A stretch of DNA of 64,000 nucleotides from Mameliella sp. MMSF_3455 (GTDB lineage Bacteria > Pseudomonadota > Alphaproteobacteria > Rhodobacterales > Rhodobacteraceae), in assembly GCF_030733205.1 (NCBI RefSeq), contig NZ_JASHJL010000022.1, positions 22,219 to 86,218 on the forward strand, written 5' to 3'. Below are positions 24,757 through 34,666 of this stretch, piece by piece; the first letter of the stretch is position 1, and every line of letters starts with the position of its first letter. A model generated the notes under the pieces. The model saw only the letters and a list, made by a program, of their open reading frames with translations. It was not told where the DNA came from and did not search any database. A program made the translations under genes and the position numbers.

Positions 24757-27747
24757 TCAGATCTTCAGACGGGCGTTTTCGGGATCGACGAAAACCGTCG
24801 AGGTGATCTTTGCCGCGATGGTGCGGTCGGGCATCGGGATATGGACGGTACCCCCCATCTTGTCGTGCCCGCCTTCGACCAGGGCCAGCGCGATGGGACG
24901 GCCCGCCGCGTCCGAGTGATAGGACGATGTCACATGCCCCACCATTTTCATCGGCACCGGCTGGTTGGGGTCAAAGACGATCTGCGCGCCTTCCTCCAGC
25001 TTTGACTGGTCGTCGGTCAGCAGGCCGACCAACTGTTTGCGCCCCGGCGCGACAAGGTCTGGCCGCGTCAACCCGCGCATGCCGACGAAATCGGGCTTTT
25101 TCTTGCCCACGGCCCAGCCCATTCCGGCATCGTAGGGGGTCACCGTTCCATCGGTGTCCTGGCCGACGATGATATAGCCCTTCTCGGCGCGCAGGACGTG
25201 CATGGTTTCCGTGCCATAGGCGCAAATGTCGTACTGCTGACCCGCTTCCCAGAGGGTCTCCCACAGCTTGCGGCCCATCGGTGCGGGCACATTGACCTCG
25301 AAGCCGATTTCGCCGGTAAAGCTGATCCGGAACAGCCGCGCTGGCATGCCCGCCACCGTGCATGTCCGGCAGGACATGTGCGGAAAGGCCTCGTCGGTCA
25401 GGTCCACGCCCTCGACCAACGGCGCCAGAAGCTTGGCCGCGTTGGGGCCGTTCAGCGCGATGGTCGACCATTGCTCGGTGGTGGAGGTCAACCAGACATC
25501 CAGTTCGGGCCATTCGGTCTGGAGGTAGTCCTCCATCATATTCAGAACCCGCGCGGCGCCGCCTGTCGTCGTGGTGACGTGAAAGCAGTCGTCCGACAGA
25601 CGGCCGATCACGCCGTCATCGCGGATGAAGCCATCATCGCCGCAGAGCAGGCCATAGCGACAGCGGCCCGGGGCCAACTTGGTCCAGGGGTTGGTGTACA
25701 TGCGGTTCATGAATTCGACCGCATCCGGCCCCTTGACCTCGATCTTGGCCAGCGTGGAAGCATCGAAAATACCCAAGGATTTGCGCGTGGCGACGCATTC
25801 GCGGCGCACGGCGGCGTCCATGTCCTCGCCCGCCTTTGGGAAGTACCAAGCGCGGCGCCATTGGCCGACGGGTTCGAAGACAGCGCCGTTTTCCTCGGCC
25901 CAACCGTCGATCTGGGTCTTGCGCGTCACCTCGAAGTGTTCCCCCCTGTGGTAACCCGCGAAGGCCCCGAAGGAGGTGGGCGTATAGGGCGGCCGGAAGG
26001 TGGTCAGGCCCACCTGTGGCTGCTTCTTGCCCAGCGCGTCGGCGGCGATGTTCAACCCGTTGATATTGGACATCTTGCCCTGGTCGGTCGCCATGCCGTT
26101 GGTGGTGTAGCGCTTGACGTGCTCGATCGAACGCATCCCCTCGCGCACGGCCAGCCGCAGGTCCTTGGCGGTGACGTCGTTCTGGTAGTCGACAAAGGCC
26201 TTGGCCTTGCCCGGGCTGCGATCGGTCGGCAGTTCCTTGTGGGTGATGCCGGTGCCGGGGCGGTCCGCCGCGACGGCATAGACCAGTTCCGCAGGTGCCC
26301 TGCCCAGCGCGTTAGCCACCTCGCGCCCCTTCGCGGCGCCGTCGTTCAGCGCCGCCTCGATACCCCAGAGGCCACGGCTTGCGCCCGCGATCACGCAGTC
26401 CTCGGGCGTATCCTTGGGCAGGAAGGTGGTCAGGTCGTCGTCCCAGGCCAGCGAGCCCTTGGTGTGCGAGAACAGGTGCAGCGATGGCGTCCAACCGCCG
26501 GACATCAGCACGGCATCGCAGGCGATGGTGTAGCCATCGCCGACCGTGCCGCCCTTGACCGGGTTCACGCGCAGGGAATTGACCCTCAGGCGCCCGGTGG
26601 TTCCGGTGGCCGTGTGCGCCAGCTTGACCTTGATGCCGCGTTCCCGCGCACCGGCCAGCAGATCGTCGCGAACGGTGTCGCGCGTGTCGACAATAGCCTG
26701 CACACGGGCCCCCGCATCGGCGAGGTCGAAGGCCGCATACCAGGCAGAGTCATGCGCGGTCAGGACAACCGGCTTCTTGCCGACCAGAACCCCGTATCGG
26801 TTCAGGTAGGTCTGGGCCGATCCAGCCAGCATCACCCCGGGGCGGTCATTCCCGTGGAAAACCAGCGGCTTTTCCAGCGCGCCCTGCGCCAGCACGACCT
26901 GCCGCGCCCGCACCCGCCACATGCGTTCGCGCGGCGTGTCAGTGGGCAGGTCCGGCAGGTGGTCGGTCAGCTTTTCGACCATGCCGATCATGTTCTGATG
27001 GTAATAACCGATGGCCGTGGTCCGGGTCATGATCCGCACACCAAGGTCCTTCAGCGCCGCGGCTTCTGCCGCCAGCCAGTCCCAGGCGGGGTTTCCGTCG
27101 ATCTGCGCCTGCGGCTCGGACAGCAGCGTTCCGCCCACCTCGGCGTTTTCATCCACCAGCACGACCTTCAGCCCGTCCACCGCTGCCGCGCGGGCGGCGG
27201 CAAGACCGGACGGACCGGCCCCAACGATCAGAACGTCGCAATGCAGGTAGCGCGAGGCGTAGTGATCCGGGTCTTCCTCGGTCGGCGAGACACCCAGACC
27301 GGCAGCCGCGCGGATGAAGGGCTCATAGACCTTGTGCCAGAAATTCTTGGGCCACATGAAGGTCTTGTAGTAGAAACCCGCCGAAAACAGCATGTAGGCG
27401 GCGTCGTTGACCGCGCCGATGTCCCATTTCAGGCTGGGGTACTTGTTCTGCGAGGTCGTCTCCAACCCCTGCCAGATTTCCTGCACGGTGGCGCGCGTGT
27501 TCGGCTCGAACCGGCCCTTGCCGCGACGGGTGCCGATCAGGGCGTTCGGCTCTTCCGATCCGGCGGCGACGGCGCCGCGTGGGCGGTGATACTTGAACGA
27601 CCGGCCCATCAGGTGCACGCCATTCGCCAGCAGCGCCGAGGCGACCGTGTCGCCCTGCGCGCCCTTGTAGGACTTGCCGTCGAAGGTGAACGTGACAGGC
27701 CGCCCGGTGTCGACGCGGCCTTTTCCCGCAACGCGAAACTGGCTCAT
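24757..27747 (-). CDS. soxA: Sarcosine oxidase, alpha subunit
   Basis: 996 residues. The N-terminal 2Fe-2S-ferredoxin-like fold (FTFDGKSYKGAQGDTVASAL) is followed by a NAD-binding Rossmann motif [19 protein letters not shown] near residue 175, an FAD/NAD middle domain, and a C-terminal aminomethyltransferase (GcvT-like) domain from about residue 610 where tetrahydrofolate receives the methylene group. The start overlaps the soxD stop by 4 bases. Distinct from the second alpha-type subunit in this window (47924-50875), which belongs to the methylamine pathway; the assignment to sarcosine rests on the zinc-type SoxD partner and the betaine context. Confidence 0.9.
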   Translation of the reverse strand: MSQFRVAGKGRVDTGRPVTFTFDGKSYKGAQGDTVASALLANGVHLMGRSFKYHRPRGAVAAGSEEPNALIGTRRGKGRFEPNTRATVQEIWQGLETTSQNKYPSLKWDIGAVNDAAYMLFSAGFYYKTFMWPKNFWHKVYEPFIRAAAGLGVSPTEEDPDHYASRYLHCDVLIVGAGPSGLAAARAAAVDGLKVVLVDENAEVGGTLLSEPQAQIDGNPAWDWLAAEAAALKDLGVRIMTRTTAIGYYHQNMIGMVEKLTDHLPDLPTDTPRERMWRVRARQVVLAQGALEKPLVFHGNDRPGVMLAGSAQTYLNRYGVLVGKKPVVLTAHDSAWYAAFDLADAGARVQAIVDTRDTVRDDLLAGARERGIKVKLAHTATGTTGRLRVNSLRVNPVKGGTVGDGYTIACDAVLMSGGWTPSLHLFSHTKGSLAWDDDLTTFLPKDTPEDCVIAGASRGLWGIEAALNDGAAKGREVANALGRAPAELVYAVAADRPGTGITHKELPTDRSPGKAKAFVDYQNDVTAKDLRLAVREGMRSIEHVKRYTTNGMATDQGKMSNINGLNIAADALGKKQPQVGLTTFRPPYTPTSFGAFAGYHRGEHFEVTRKTQIDGWAEENGAVFEPVGQWRRAWYFPKAGEDMDAAVRRECVATRKSLGIFDASTLAKIEVKGPDAVEFMNRMYTNPWTKLAPGRCRYGLLCGDDGFIRDDGVIGRLSDDCFHVTTTTGGAARVLNMMEDYLQTEWPELDVWLTSTTEQWSTIALNGPNAAKLLAPLVEGVDLTDEAFPHMSCRTCTVAGMPARLFRISFTGEIGFEVNVPAPMGRKLWETLWEAGQQYDICAYGTETMHVLRAEKGYIIVGQDTDGTVTPYDAGMGWAVGKKKPDFVGMRGLTRPDLVAPGRKQLVGLLTDDQSKLEEGAQIVFDPNQPVPMKMVGHVTSSYHSDAAGRPIALALVEGGHDKMGGTVHIPMPDRTIAAKITSTVFVDPENARLKI

Positions 27748-28046
27748 TTCAGGCCCTCCGTCAGGCTGGAGAGGTCGGGGCGCGGGGCACCCGCCTTGTA
27801 GGTGGTCAGGAACTTGTCCGAAACGGTGTCGCGCACGGCGTTGAAGAACCGTCCGCAGCCGTGGAAATGCCGCCAGCGTTCGTAATGCGGCCCCTTGGGG
27901 TTTTCACGGATGAACAGGAATTCCTGCCACTGGTCGTCACTCTGGCCAGAGGGATCCTCGGGGCGGATGACATGCGCCTGGCCGGCATAGGTGAACTCGG
28001 CCTCGGGCAGCGTCTCGTCGCAATAGGGGCAATGGATCAGAAGCAT
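27744..28046 (-). CDS. soxD: Sarcosine oxidase, delta subunit (zinc-binding)
   Basis: 100 residues. The zinc site is intact: Cys6 and Cys9 in IHCPYCDE plus His60 and Cys64 in RHFHGCGRFF, as in structurally known heterotetrameric sarcosine oxidases. It overlaps soxA by 4 bases and follows soxB by 10 bases. Comparison with the paralogue at 47640-47927, which has lost the three cysteines, separates the two operons functionally. Confidence 0.9.
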   Translation of the reverse strand: MLLIHCPYCDETLPEAEFTYAGQAHVIRPEDPSGQSDDQWQEFLFIRENPKGPHYERWRHFHGCGRFFNAVRDTVSDKFLTTYKAGAPRPDLSSLTEGLK

Positions 28047-28056
28047 GTCGATATCC

Positions 28057-29310
28057 TCAGTGAGCCACAGCCGCGGCGGCGGCTTCGTCGATCAGGCGCC
28101 CGGTGCGGAATCGTTCCATCGTGAAGGGCGCGTTGATCGGGTGCGGTTCGTTCTTGGCGATGGTCCAGGCAAAGGTATGCGCCGCGCCCGGCGTCGCCTT
28201 GAACCCGCCGGTGCCCCAGCCGCAGTTGACATAGAGTCCGTCGACCGGCGTCTTGGAGATGATGGCGGACCGGTCCGGGGTCACATCCACGATGCCGCCC
28301 CATTTGCGCAGCATCCGCATCCGGTTGAAGATCGGGAAGACCTCGGTGATCGCTGCGACGGTATGTTCGATCAGCGGCAGGCCGCCGCGCTGGCTGTAGG
28401 ACGTGTATTGGTCAGTGCCCGACCCGATCACCAGTTCGCCCTTGTCGGACTGGCTGATATAGGCGTGCACCGCGTTCGACATGACGACACAGGGGAAGAT
28501 CGGCTTGATCGGCTCGCTGACCAGCGCCTGCAGCGGGTAGCTTTCCAGCGGCAGGCGGACACCGGCGGTTTCCATCACGACAGAGGTATGCCCGGCGGCC
28601 GAGACCGCGACCTTCTTGGCCTTGATGAACCCCTTGGCGGTCTCGACACCGGCAACCGATCCGTCCGCGTTGCGGCGGATCGCCGTGACCGGGCAGTTCT
28701 GGATGATGTCGACGCCGCGCATGGCGGCGCCACGGGCATAGCCCCAGGCCACCGCATCGTGCCGCGCTGTCCCCGCGCGTTCCTGCAGGGCGCCGCCCAT
28801 GACCGGGTAACGCGCGTTCTGCGAGATGTTCAGCGGCGGGCAGTAGTCCTTGCACTCCTGCGGGGTGAGCCAGCGGTTGTCGACACCGTTCAGGCGGTTG
28901 GCGTGAATGTGCCGCTTGAAGCTTTGGACGTCATGCACGTTGTGCGCCAGCATCAACACGCCGCGACGCGAATACATGACGTTGTAGTTCAGATCCTGGC
29001 TGAGGTTTTCCCACAGGTCGACCGCGTGATCGTAGAGGCGCGCACTCTCGTCATAGAGATAGTTCGACCGGATGATCGTGGTGTTGCGGCCAGTGTTGCC
29101 GCCCCCCAGCCACCCTTTGTCGATCACCGCGACATTGGTGATGCCGTGCTGCTTCGCCAGGTAATAGGCCGCGCCCAGACCATGACCGCCCGCGCCGACG
29201 ATGATCACGTCGTATTCTTTCTTGGGCTGGCTGTCGGGCCATTGCTCGGTCCAGGCCTTGTGGCCGGTCAAGGCGTTCTTCAGCAGGCTGAAGGCACTGA
29301 AATGGGTCAT
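28057..29310 (-). CDS. soxB: Sarcosine oxidase, beta subunit
   Basis: 417 residues from ATG 29310. The DAO-type FAD domain has [18 protein letters not shown] at residues 35-52 and [14 protein letters not shown]. His184 in [12 protein letters not shown] is at the place where the FMN-linking histidine of characterised SoxB proteins lies (family knowledge, not tested here). This subunit houses the sarcosine oxidation site. First gene of soxBDAG, divergent from a GlxA regulator whose gene starts 95 bases away. Confidence 0.9.
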   Translation of the reverse strand: MTHFSAFSLLKNALTGHKAWTEQWPDSQPKKEYDVIIVGAGGHGLGAAYYLAKQHGITNVAVIDKGWLGGGNTGRNTTIIRSNYLYDESARLYDHAVDLWENLSQDLNYNVMYSRRGVLMLAHNVHDVQSFKRHIHANRLNGVDNRWLTPQECKDYCPPLNISQNARYPVMGGALQERAGTARHDAVAWGYARGAAMRGVDIIQNCPVTAIRRNADGSVAGVETAKGFIKAKKVAVSAAGHTSVVMETAGVRLPLESYPLQALVSEPIKPIFPCVVMSNAVHAYISQSDKGELVIGSGTDQYTSYSQRGGLPLIEHTVAAITEVFPIFNRMRMLRKWGGIVDVTPDRSAIISKTPVDGLYVNCGWGTGGFKATPGAAHTFAWTIAKNEPHPINAPFTMERFRTGRLIDEAAAAAVAH

Positions 29311-29332
29311 GGTCGGCACCTCTGGGGAATAC

Positions 29333-29365
29333 TGCCGCGCAGACCTACTGGCGTCTTGCGCGGCA
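29333..29365. promoter_or_regulatory. Perfect inverted repeat in the soxB/glxA1 divergent promoter
   Basis: TGCCGCGCA (29333-29341) and TGCGCGGCA (29357-29365) are exact inverted copies, centred midway between two divergent genes with half-site centres 24 bases apart. This is a good candidate operator for the GlxA-type regulator or another dimeric regulator of sarcosine oxidase. No promoter hexamers were assigned. Confidence 0.5.
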
Positions 29366-29405
29366 CGTCGGTATGATTGCGCCATCCAACCTGCAGGTTT
29401 GCGCC

Positions 29406-30458
29406 ATGCCCGAACGCACCGGATCGACACCGCCCGCGGCTGCACCACGCAAGCGGCTGAGCGTCGCCTTTCTGCTGGCCGACAGATTCACCCTGTCCGC
29501 CTTTGCCAACTTCGTCGACGTCCTGCGGCTGGCCGCGGACGAGGCGGACATGTCGCGGCCCATCCTCTGCGATTGGGCGGTTCTGTCGGACACGATGACC
29601 CCGGTGCGGTCCAGTTGCGGGGTGCGTGTCACGCCGGACACCTCGCTGCGCCGGGCGGGCAAGTTCGATTACATCGTCGTGGTCGGCGGCGTGATGAGCG
29701 ACAAGCCCGCGTTGAGCCGGGCGGAAAGCGCCTTTCTGAGCGCGCGGGCCGAGGCCGGAACGCCGGTTGTGGGCCTGTGCACCGGGGTCTTCCTGCTTCA
29801 CGAGGCCGGGTTGCTGGATGGCTATCGCTGTTGCGTCAGCTGGTTCCACCATCAGGATTTCGTCAATCGTTTCGACGCGGTCCAGCCGGTCTCGGACCAG
29901 ATCTTCGTCGTCGATCGGGATCGGCTGACCTGTTCCGGCGGGCACGGCTCGGCCCACCTTGCGGCCTTTCTGGTCTCGCGTCATGTCGGGCAGTCCGCGG
30001 CCATCAAAAGCCTCAACATCATGATGATCGACGAGGCCCTGCGCGGGGACGAGGCCCAGCCGGGCCAGCAGACGGCGCGCGCCCCCAAGGACGACCTGGT
30101 GAAACGCGCGATCCTGCGCATGCAGCAGAACATCGAGGTGCCGCTGTCGATTGCTGCGCTCGCCCGGCAACTGGGGGTCGGCAGGCGGACGCTGGAACGG
30201 CGTGTCCTGGCCGACCTGGGGCAGCCGCCCTCCAAGGTCTATCTGGACATCCGGCTGGATCGCGCCCTTCAGAAACTGCGCAACACGGATGATCCGGTGG
30301 CCGAGATCGGGCTGGCCACCGGGTTCTGCGACGGCACCCACCTGGCGCGGGTGCTAAAGGCGGAACGCGGCTTTGCCCCGGGCGAATACCGCAAGGCCCA
30401 GGCCAGCCCGCAAGACGACCTGCCCGCCGTCGGCGTCCTGCTGAATCCTAGGGGCTGA
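29406..30458 (+). CDS. GlxA-family AraC-type transcriptional activator 1 (GbdR-like)
   Basis: 350 residues from ATG 29406 (an ATG 33 bases upstream is possible). The N-terminal DJ-1/PfpI-like domain has the nucleophile-elbow cysteine Cys125 in [11 protein letters not shown]; the C-terminal AraC double helix-turn-helix is at residues about 250-335 ([40 protein letters not shown]). GbdR, CdhR and related activators of betaine and carnitine catabolism have this layout. It lies between soxBDAG and gbcAB and probably activates both; a 21-base direct repeat follows it upstream of gbcA. Confidence 0.85.
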   Translation: MPERTGSTPPAAAPRKRLSVAFLLADRFTLSAFANFVDVLRLAADEADMSRPILCDWAVLSDTMTPVRSSCGVRVTPDTSLRRAGKFDYIVVVGGVMSDKPALSRAESAFLSARAEAGTPVVGLCTGVFLLHEAGLLDGYRCCVSWFHHQDFVNRFDAVQPVSDQIFVVDRDRLTCSGGHGSAHLAAFLVSRHVGQSAAIKSLNIMMIDEALRGDEAQPGQQTARAPKDDLVKRAILRMQQNIEVPLSIAALARQLGVGRRTLERRVLADLGQPPSKVYLDIRLDRALQKLRNTDDPVAEIGLATGFCDGTHLARVLKAERGFAPGEYRKAQASPQDDLPAVGVLLNPRG

Positions 30459-30467
30459 ACACCTCCG

Positions 30468-30497
30468 GTCGCAAATTGGATATGCGGAGTCGCAATT
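30468..30497 (+). promoter_or_regulatory. Direct repeat with two-turn spacing upstream of gbcA
   Basis: GTCGCAAATT at 30468 and GTCGCAATT at 30489 begin 21 bases apart, exactly two helical turns, each preceded by CGG. AraC/GlxA-type activators bind such tandem half-sites. The element ends about 140 bases upstream of gbcA and starts 10 bases behind the glxA1 stop. Candidate activator site by pattern and position only. Confidence 0.5.
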
Positions 30498-30635
30498 CTC
30501 GACGTGGCGGAAACCGCCGCGTGCGATTGCGACGTCAGAGGCACGGGGTCGGTCCGCCGACTCGCCGACCTTATCGACATTTCAACGCGACCAACCTCCC
30601 GCCGCTGGGCGGGCACACAGCAGAAAAGGTGCCGA

Positions 30636-31877
30636 ATGCTGCGCGAATCCGATGTTCTTTCGACGTTGATGCGCCGAAAGCCCGATTATTCCCTCGCACA
30701 GGAGCTGTATTGCGATCCGGGCGTGTTCCAGGCCGACATGGACCGCATCTGGTACCGGGAATGGCTCTTTGCGATCCCCTCCTGCGAGATCCCCAAGCCC
30801 GGCAACTACATCGTGCACGAGATCGGCGCCTATTCCGTCGTCATCGTGCGTGGCAACGACGGTGAAATCCGTGCCTTCCACAACTCGTGCCGTCACCGCG
30901 GATCGGTCCTGTGCAAGACCAGGAAGGGCACCGGCCCCAAGCTGGTCTGCCCCTATCACCAGTGGACCTACGAACTGGATGGCCGCCTGCTGTGGGCGCG
31001 CGACATGGGCCCCGATTTCGACGCCTCGCAACACGGGCTCAAGCAGGTGCACTGCCGCAACCTGTCGGGGATGGTCTACATCTGCCTGGCCGATGACGCC
31101 CCCGCCATCGACGAGCTGGCCGCGGAAACCGCGCGCTACCTGGCGGCGCATGACCTGGAGAATTCCAAGGTCGCCTACGAAAGCACCATCGTCGAGCGGG
31201 GCAACTGGAAGCTGGTCTGGGAAAACAACCGCGAGTGCTATCACTGCTCGGGCAACCACCCCTCGCTGTGCCGCACCTTCCCCGAGGACCCGCGTGCCAT
31301 CGGCAATGACGAAAGCGCCGAACTGACCGGCCTGCAGAAAGAACACAGCGAACGCTGCGAGGCGGCGGGGGCCCCCTCGGCCTTCAGGATGTCGGGGCTG
31401 GGCGACTGGCGTTTCGTGCGCACGCCGCTGCTGGACGCCGGTGAAAGCTATACGATGGACGGCAAGGTCGCGGTGACGAAACCCAATTCCAACCTGCCGT
31501 TCCGGAACGCCGGTTCGCTGTTGAAGTTTAAGTATCCCGCCACTTGGAACCACTTCCTGTCGGATCACGTCCTGCTGTTCCGCGTCACGCCGATCAGCGC
31601 GACGGAAACCGAGGTCTGCACCAAGTGGCTGGTCCACAAGGATGCGGTCGAAGGCCAGGATTACGACCTCAAACGCCTGACCGAGGTCTGGATCGCGACC
31701 AACGACGAAGACCGTGAAGTGGTCGAGAACAACCAGCGCGGCATTCTCTCGCCCGCCTACCAGCCCGGCCCCTATTCGCCGACCCACGAAGGCGGCAACA
31801 TCCAGTTCGTCGACTGGTACGCCAACACGATGATCCGCGCGATCACCGGCGGCGTCACCCCGATCGCGGCGGAGTAA
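30636..31877 (+). CDS. gbcA: Glycine betaine (or proline betaine) demethylating Rieske monooxygenase, GbcA-like
   Basis: 413 residues from ATG 30636. Rieske ligands: SCRHRGSVLC and VCPYHQWTYELDG. The mononuclear iron site is ENNRECYHCSGNHP near residues 200-213. Sequence and length fit the GbcA/Stc2 quaternary-amine demethylase branch, which removes a methyl as formaldehyde from glycine betaine (GbcA) or stachydrine (Stc2). The reductase gene follows after 4 bases. Proximity to sarcosine oxidase and a GbdR-like regulator favours glycine betaine; proline betaine cannot be excluded. Confidence 0.82.
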   Translation: MLRESDVLSTLMRRKPDYSLAQELYCDPGVFQADMDRIWYREWLFAIPSCEIPKPGNYIVHEIGAYSVVIVRGNDGEIRAFHNSCRHRGSVLCKTRKGTGPKLVCPYHQWTYELDGRLLWARDMGPDFDASQHGLKQVHCRNLSGMVYICLADDAPAIDELAAETARYLAAHDLENSKVAYESTIVERGNWKLVWENNRECYHCSGNHPSLCRTFPEDPRAIGNDESAELTGLQKEHSERCEAAGAPSAFRMSGLGDWRFVRTPLLDAGESYTMDGKVAVTKPNSNLPFRNAGSLLKFKYPATWNHFLSDHVLLFRVTPISATETEVCTKWLVHKDAVEGQDYDLKRLTEVWIATNDEDREVVENNQRGILSPAYQPGPYSPTHEGGNIQFVDWYANTMIRAITGGVTPIAAE

Positions 31878-31881
31878 GGGC

Positions 31882-32967
31882 ATGGGACTGGACATGGACC
31901 TTACCGCCTCGGCGGATGACGGCATCTGGACCGATGCAGAGCCGCTGGTCTGCTGCGCGGTCGTGCCCGAGGCACCGAACACGGCAACCTTCAGCTTCGT
32001 GTCGCCCTCGGGCGCGCAGTTCAGCTATGACCCGGGGCAGTTCCTGACACTGGAACTGCCCGTTCCGGGCGGCACGGTCTGGAACACCTACACGATCTCA
32101 TCTTCGCCTTCGCGGCCATTGACCATCGCGGTCACGGTCAAGGCACAGGCAGGCAGTGTCGGCACACGCTGGATGCTGGACCACCTGCAACCGGGGATGA
32201 AGATCAAGGCGATCGGCCCGGCCGGCATCTTCTCGCTGCCGCGCAAGGAGCAGAAGAAATACCTGTTCATCTCGGCCGGTTCCGGCATCACGCCCTCGCT
32301 GTCGATGACGACCTACCTGTATGACCGAGGCACCAACATCGATGTCACCTTCGTGCATTGCGCGCAGCGCCCGCAGGACATCATCTCGCGTCAGCGGCTG
32401 GAACAGATGGCCTCGCGCGTGCCATCGCTCAAGCTGTTCTTCATCGTCGAAGAGGACGACCCCTATCGCGTCTGGACCGGGCTGCGCGGGCGGCTCAACC
32501 AGCTGATGATCGGCCTGATCGCGGGCGATTACCTGGAGCGCGAGGTCTATTGCTGCGGGCCAGAACCCTTCATGAATGCCGTGCGCGAAATGCTGATCGC
32601 GCTTGGCTATGACATGGACCGCTACCACCAGGAGAGCTTTACCGCGCCGGTCAAGGAAGAAGAGCAGCTGCCCGAGCATGACGATGTCATCCCGGACGAG
32701 GCGGCCAGCGCAAGCATCGCCTTCGCCCGTTCCGAGGTTGCGGCAGATTGTACCGAAACCGACACCGTCCTGGCGGTCGCCCGCGGCGCCGGCATCGTCA
32801 TCCCCTCGGGCTGCACCTTTGGCGTTTGCGGAACCTGCAAGGTCAAGAAGACCTCCGGCGAAGTACACATGGTTCATAACGGCGGCATCTCCGAGGACGA
32901 CATCGAAGACGGTTACATCCTCGCCTGCTGCTCCAAGCCCATCGGCGCCGTCGAACTCGACGTCTGA
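31882..32967 (+). CDS. gbcB: Betaine demethylase reductase, GbcB-like
   Basis: 361 residues. An FAD-binding ferredoxin-reductase domain comes first (WNTYTISSSPSRPL for flavin; ISAGSGITPSLSM for NAD), then YCCGPEPFMNAVREML, and a C-terminal plant-type 2Fe-2S ferredoxin with cysteines in GCTFGVCGTCKVKK and CCSKP. This order (reductase then ferredoxin) is that of GbcB. It passes electrons from NADH to GbcA. The gene is 4 bases behind gbcA and is probably its translationally linked partner. Confidence 0.85.
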   Translation: MGLDMDLTASADDGIWTDAEPLVCCAVVPEAPNTATFSFVSPSGAQFSYDPGQFLTLELPVPGGTVWNTYTISSSPSRPLTIAVTVKAQAGSVGTRWMLDHLQPGMKIKAIGPAGIFSLPRKEQKKYLFISAGSGITPSLSMTTYLYDRGTNIDVTFVHCAQRPQDIISRQRLEQMASRVPSLKLFFIVEEDDPYRVWTGLRGRLNQLMIGLIAGDYLEREVYCCGPEPFMNAVREMLIALGYDMDRYHQESFTAPVKEEEQLPEHDDVIPDEAASASIAFARSEVAADCTETDTVLAVARGAGIVIPSGCTFGVCGTCKVKKTSGEVHMVHNGGISEDDIEDGYILACCSKPIGAVELDV

Positions 32968-33086
32968 TCCTCTCTGGCCCGCTCCGGCGGGCCGGAGTCG
33001 TTTGTCGTGGCACCTGCTTCGGAAACCGGCACGCTAGCACCGGCTGCGCGGCGGCATGATCTTCCCAAGCCAGAGGAGATCCCGCG

Positions 33087-34643
33087 ATGACCGAGACAAT
33101 GCCCCGCCCCCGCGCCCGTTCCGGCGGACGTTCTGCCCGCCGCACGCTGCGCAGCACGCGTGACCTGCGGATGCTGCCGGGGCTGACCCGGGGCATCCCG
33201 CTTTGCGAGGTGATGGACAGCGCCCAGGTCGAGCGTATCGACGCGGCCTCGATGGACATCCTCGAAAACGTCGGCGTGATGTTCCGCGACCCAGTTGCCC
33301 TTGCCGATTGGACGGCGGCGGGCGCCAAGGTGGTGGGCGAGATGGTCTACCCGGACCGTGGGTTGATCCGCGACCTGATCGCCACGATCCCCGCCGACTT
33401 CACATATTCCGCGCGCAACCCGGCCAACAACCTCCGCCTCGGCGGGCCGCATTCGATCTTTGTCCCGATGACCGGCGCGCCCTACCTGCGCGACCTGGAC
33501 GACCAGCGGCGCATCCCGACGCTGGATGACCTGGCCATGTTCCACAAGCTGGCGCACATGCTGCCCGGCCTGCATTCCTCGGCCCATCACATCGTCGAAC
33601 CCTGCGATCACCCGATCAGCCAGCGGCACTTGCGCATCACCTATTCGTCCATGAAACACTCGGACAAGACCTTCATGGGCATGACCACCTCGCCCAGAAA
33701 CGCCGAAGACGTGATGGAGATGTGCGCGATCCTCTTCGGCGCGGAGTTCATGGAGGAGAATCCGGTCACCACGGGTAACTGCAACGGCAACTCGCCGCTG
33801 GTCTGGGACGAAACGATGCTGGGCGCCATGCGCGCCTTCTGCAGGCGCAACCAGCCGGTTCTCTGCTCGCCCTTCGTGCTGGGCGGGGCCAACACGCCAG
33901 CCAGCGTGCCAGCCACTGTTGCGCAGCTGAATGCCGAGGCACTGAGCGCGCTGGCCTATACCCAGATCATTCGGCGCGGCTGTCCGGCAATCTACGGCCA
34001 TTACCTGTCGACCGTCTCGATGAAATCCGGTGCGCCGATGGCCGGCACGCCGGAAATCAGCCTGATGAACTTCATGATCGGGCAGATGGCGCGCCATTAC
34101 GGCGTGCCCTGGCGGACATCGAACACGCTGGGTGGGGCCAAGACCTTTGACGCACAGGCGGGCTATGAAAGCGCCACGACGCTGTCATCGGTGATTCACG
34201 CGGGCGCCAATTACATCTGGCACTCTGCTGGCTGGAACGAGGCCGGGATGCATTGTTCCGTGGCCAAGTTCGTCGTCGATGCCGAGCAATGCGCGATGGC
34301 CTACCGCATGGCCGAGGGACCAAGGTGGGAGGATTTCGAAACCGCGCTGAAGGCGGTGCCCGATGTCGGTCCGGGCGGGCATTACCTTGGCCATCCGCAC
34401 ACGCTCGAGCACTTCCAGAAGGCCTATTTCATGCCTGAACTGTTCGACAACAACTCGATCGAACAGTGGGTCGCGGAAGGATCGAAGGAAATCACTGCGC
34501 GAGCGCTGGAATTCGCCCGGGAACTGCTGTCGGAATACCAGGAGCCCAAGCTGGACGTGGCCAAGGACGAAGCGCTGCGAGACTACATCGCGCGGCGCGA
34601 ACTGGAGATCCCGCCCGCCGATGCGCTGAACCAGGAATACTGA
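33087..34643 (+). CDS. MttB-family (trimethylamine methyltransferase-like) protein without pyrrolysine
   Basis: 518 residues, one uninterrupted frame with no internal TAG, so it belongs to the non-pyrrolysine MttB group, whose known member MtgB transfers a methyl from glycine betaine to a corrinoid protein. It has an unusually basic N-terminus (PRPRARSGGRSARRTLRSTR). Family-like blocks include HHIVEPCDHP, GNCNGNSPLVWDE and SPFVLGGANTPAS. No corrinoid-binding protein or folate methyltransferase lies nearby, which is odd for a corrinoid-dependent enzyme. It stands 119 bases behind gbcB on the same strand. Substrate unknown; a quaternary or tertiary amine is likely. Confidence 0.75.
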   Translation: MTETMPRPRARSGGRSARRTLRSTRDLRMLPGLTRGIPLCEVMDSAQVERIDAASMDILENVGVMFRDPVALADWTAAGAKVVGEMVYPDRGLIRDLIATIPADFTYSARNPANNLRLGGPHSIFVPMTGAPYLRDLDDQRRIPTLDDLAMFHKLAHMLPGLHSSAHHIVEPCDHPISQRHLRITYSSMKHSDKTFMGMTTSPRNAEDVMEMCAILFGAEFMEENPVTTGNCNGNSPLVWDETMLGAMRAFCRRNQPVLCSPFVLGGANTPASVPATVAQLNAEALSALAYTQIIRRGCPAIYGHYLSTVSMKSGAPMAGTPEISLMNFMIGQMARHYGVPWRTSNTLGGAKTFDAQAGYESATTLSSVIHAGANYIWHSAGWNEAGMHCSVAKFVVDAEQCAMAYRMAEGPRWEDFETALKAVPDVGPGGHYLGHPHTLEHFQKAYFMPELFDNNSIEQWVAEGSKEITARALEFARELLSEYQEPKLDVAKDEALRDYIARRELEIPPADALNQEY

Positions 34644-34666
34644 CCAACGTGCCGAAGGCGCGGCAC

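Noticed and set aside
25198..27801. Long antisense frame across soxA
   Set aside because: Same shadow effect; the opposite strand carries a full set of SoxA motifs.
24192..29310. soxBDAG as a second N-methylglutamate dehydrogenase
   Set aside because: Its SoxD keeps the zinc-site cysteines and the operon sits beside gbcAB and a GbdR-like regulator; sarcosine oxidase is the better reading, although substrate was not tested.
33087..34643. Possible pyrrolysine (in-frame TAG) in the MttB homologue
   Set aside because: The frame is uninterrupted from start to stop with no internal TAG, and no pyl genes are nearby.
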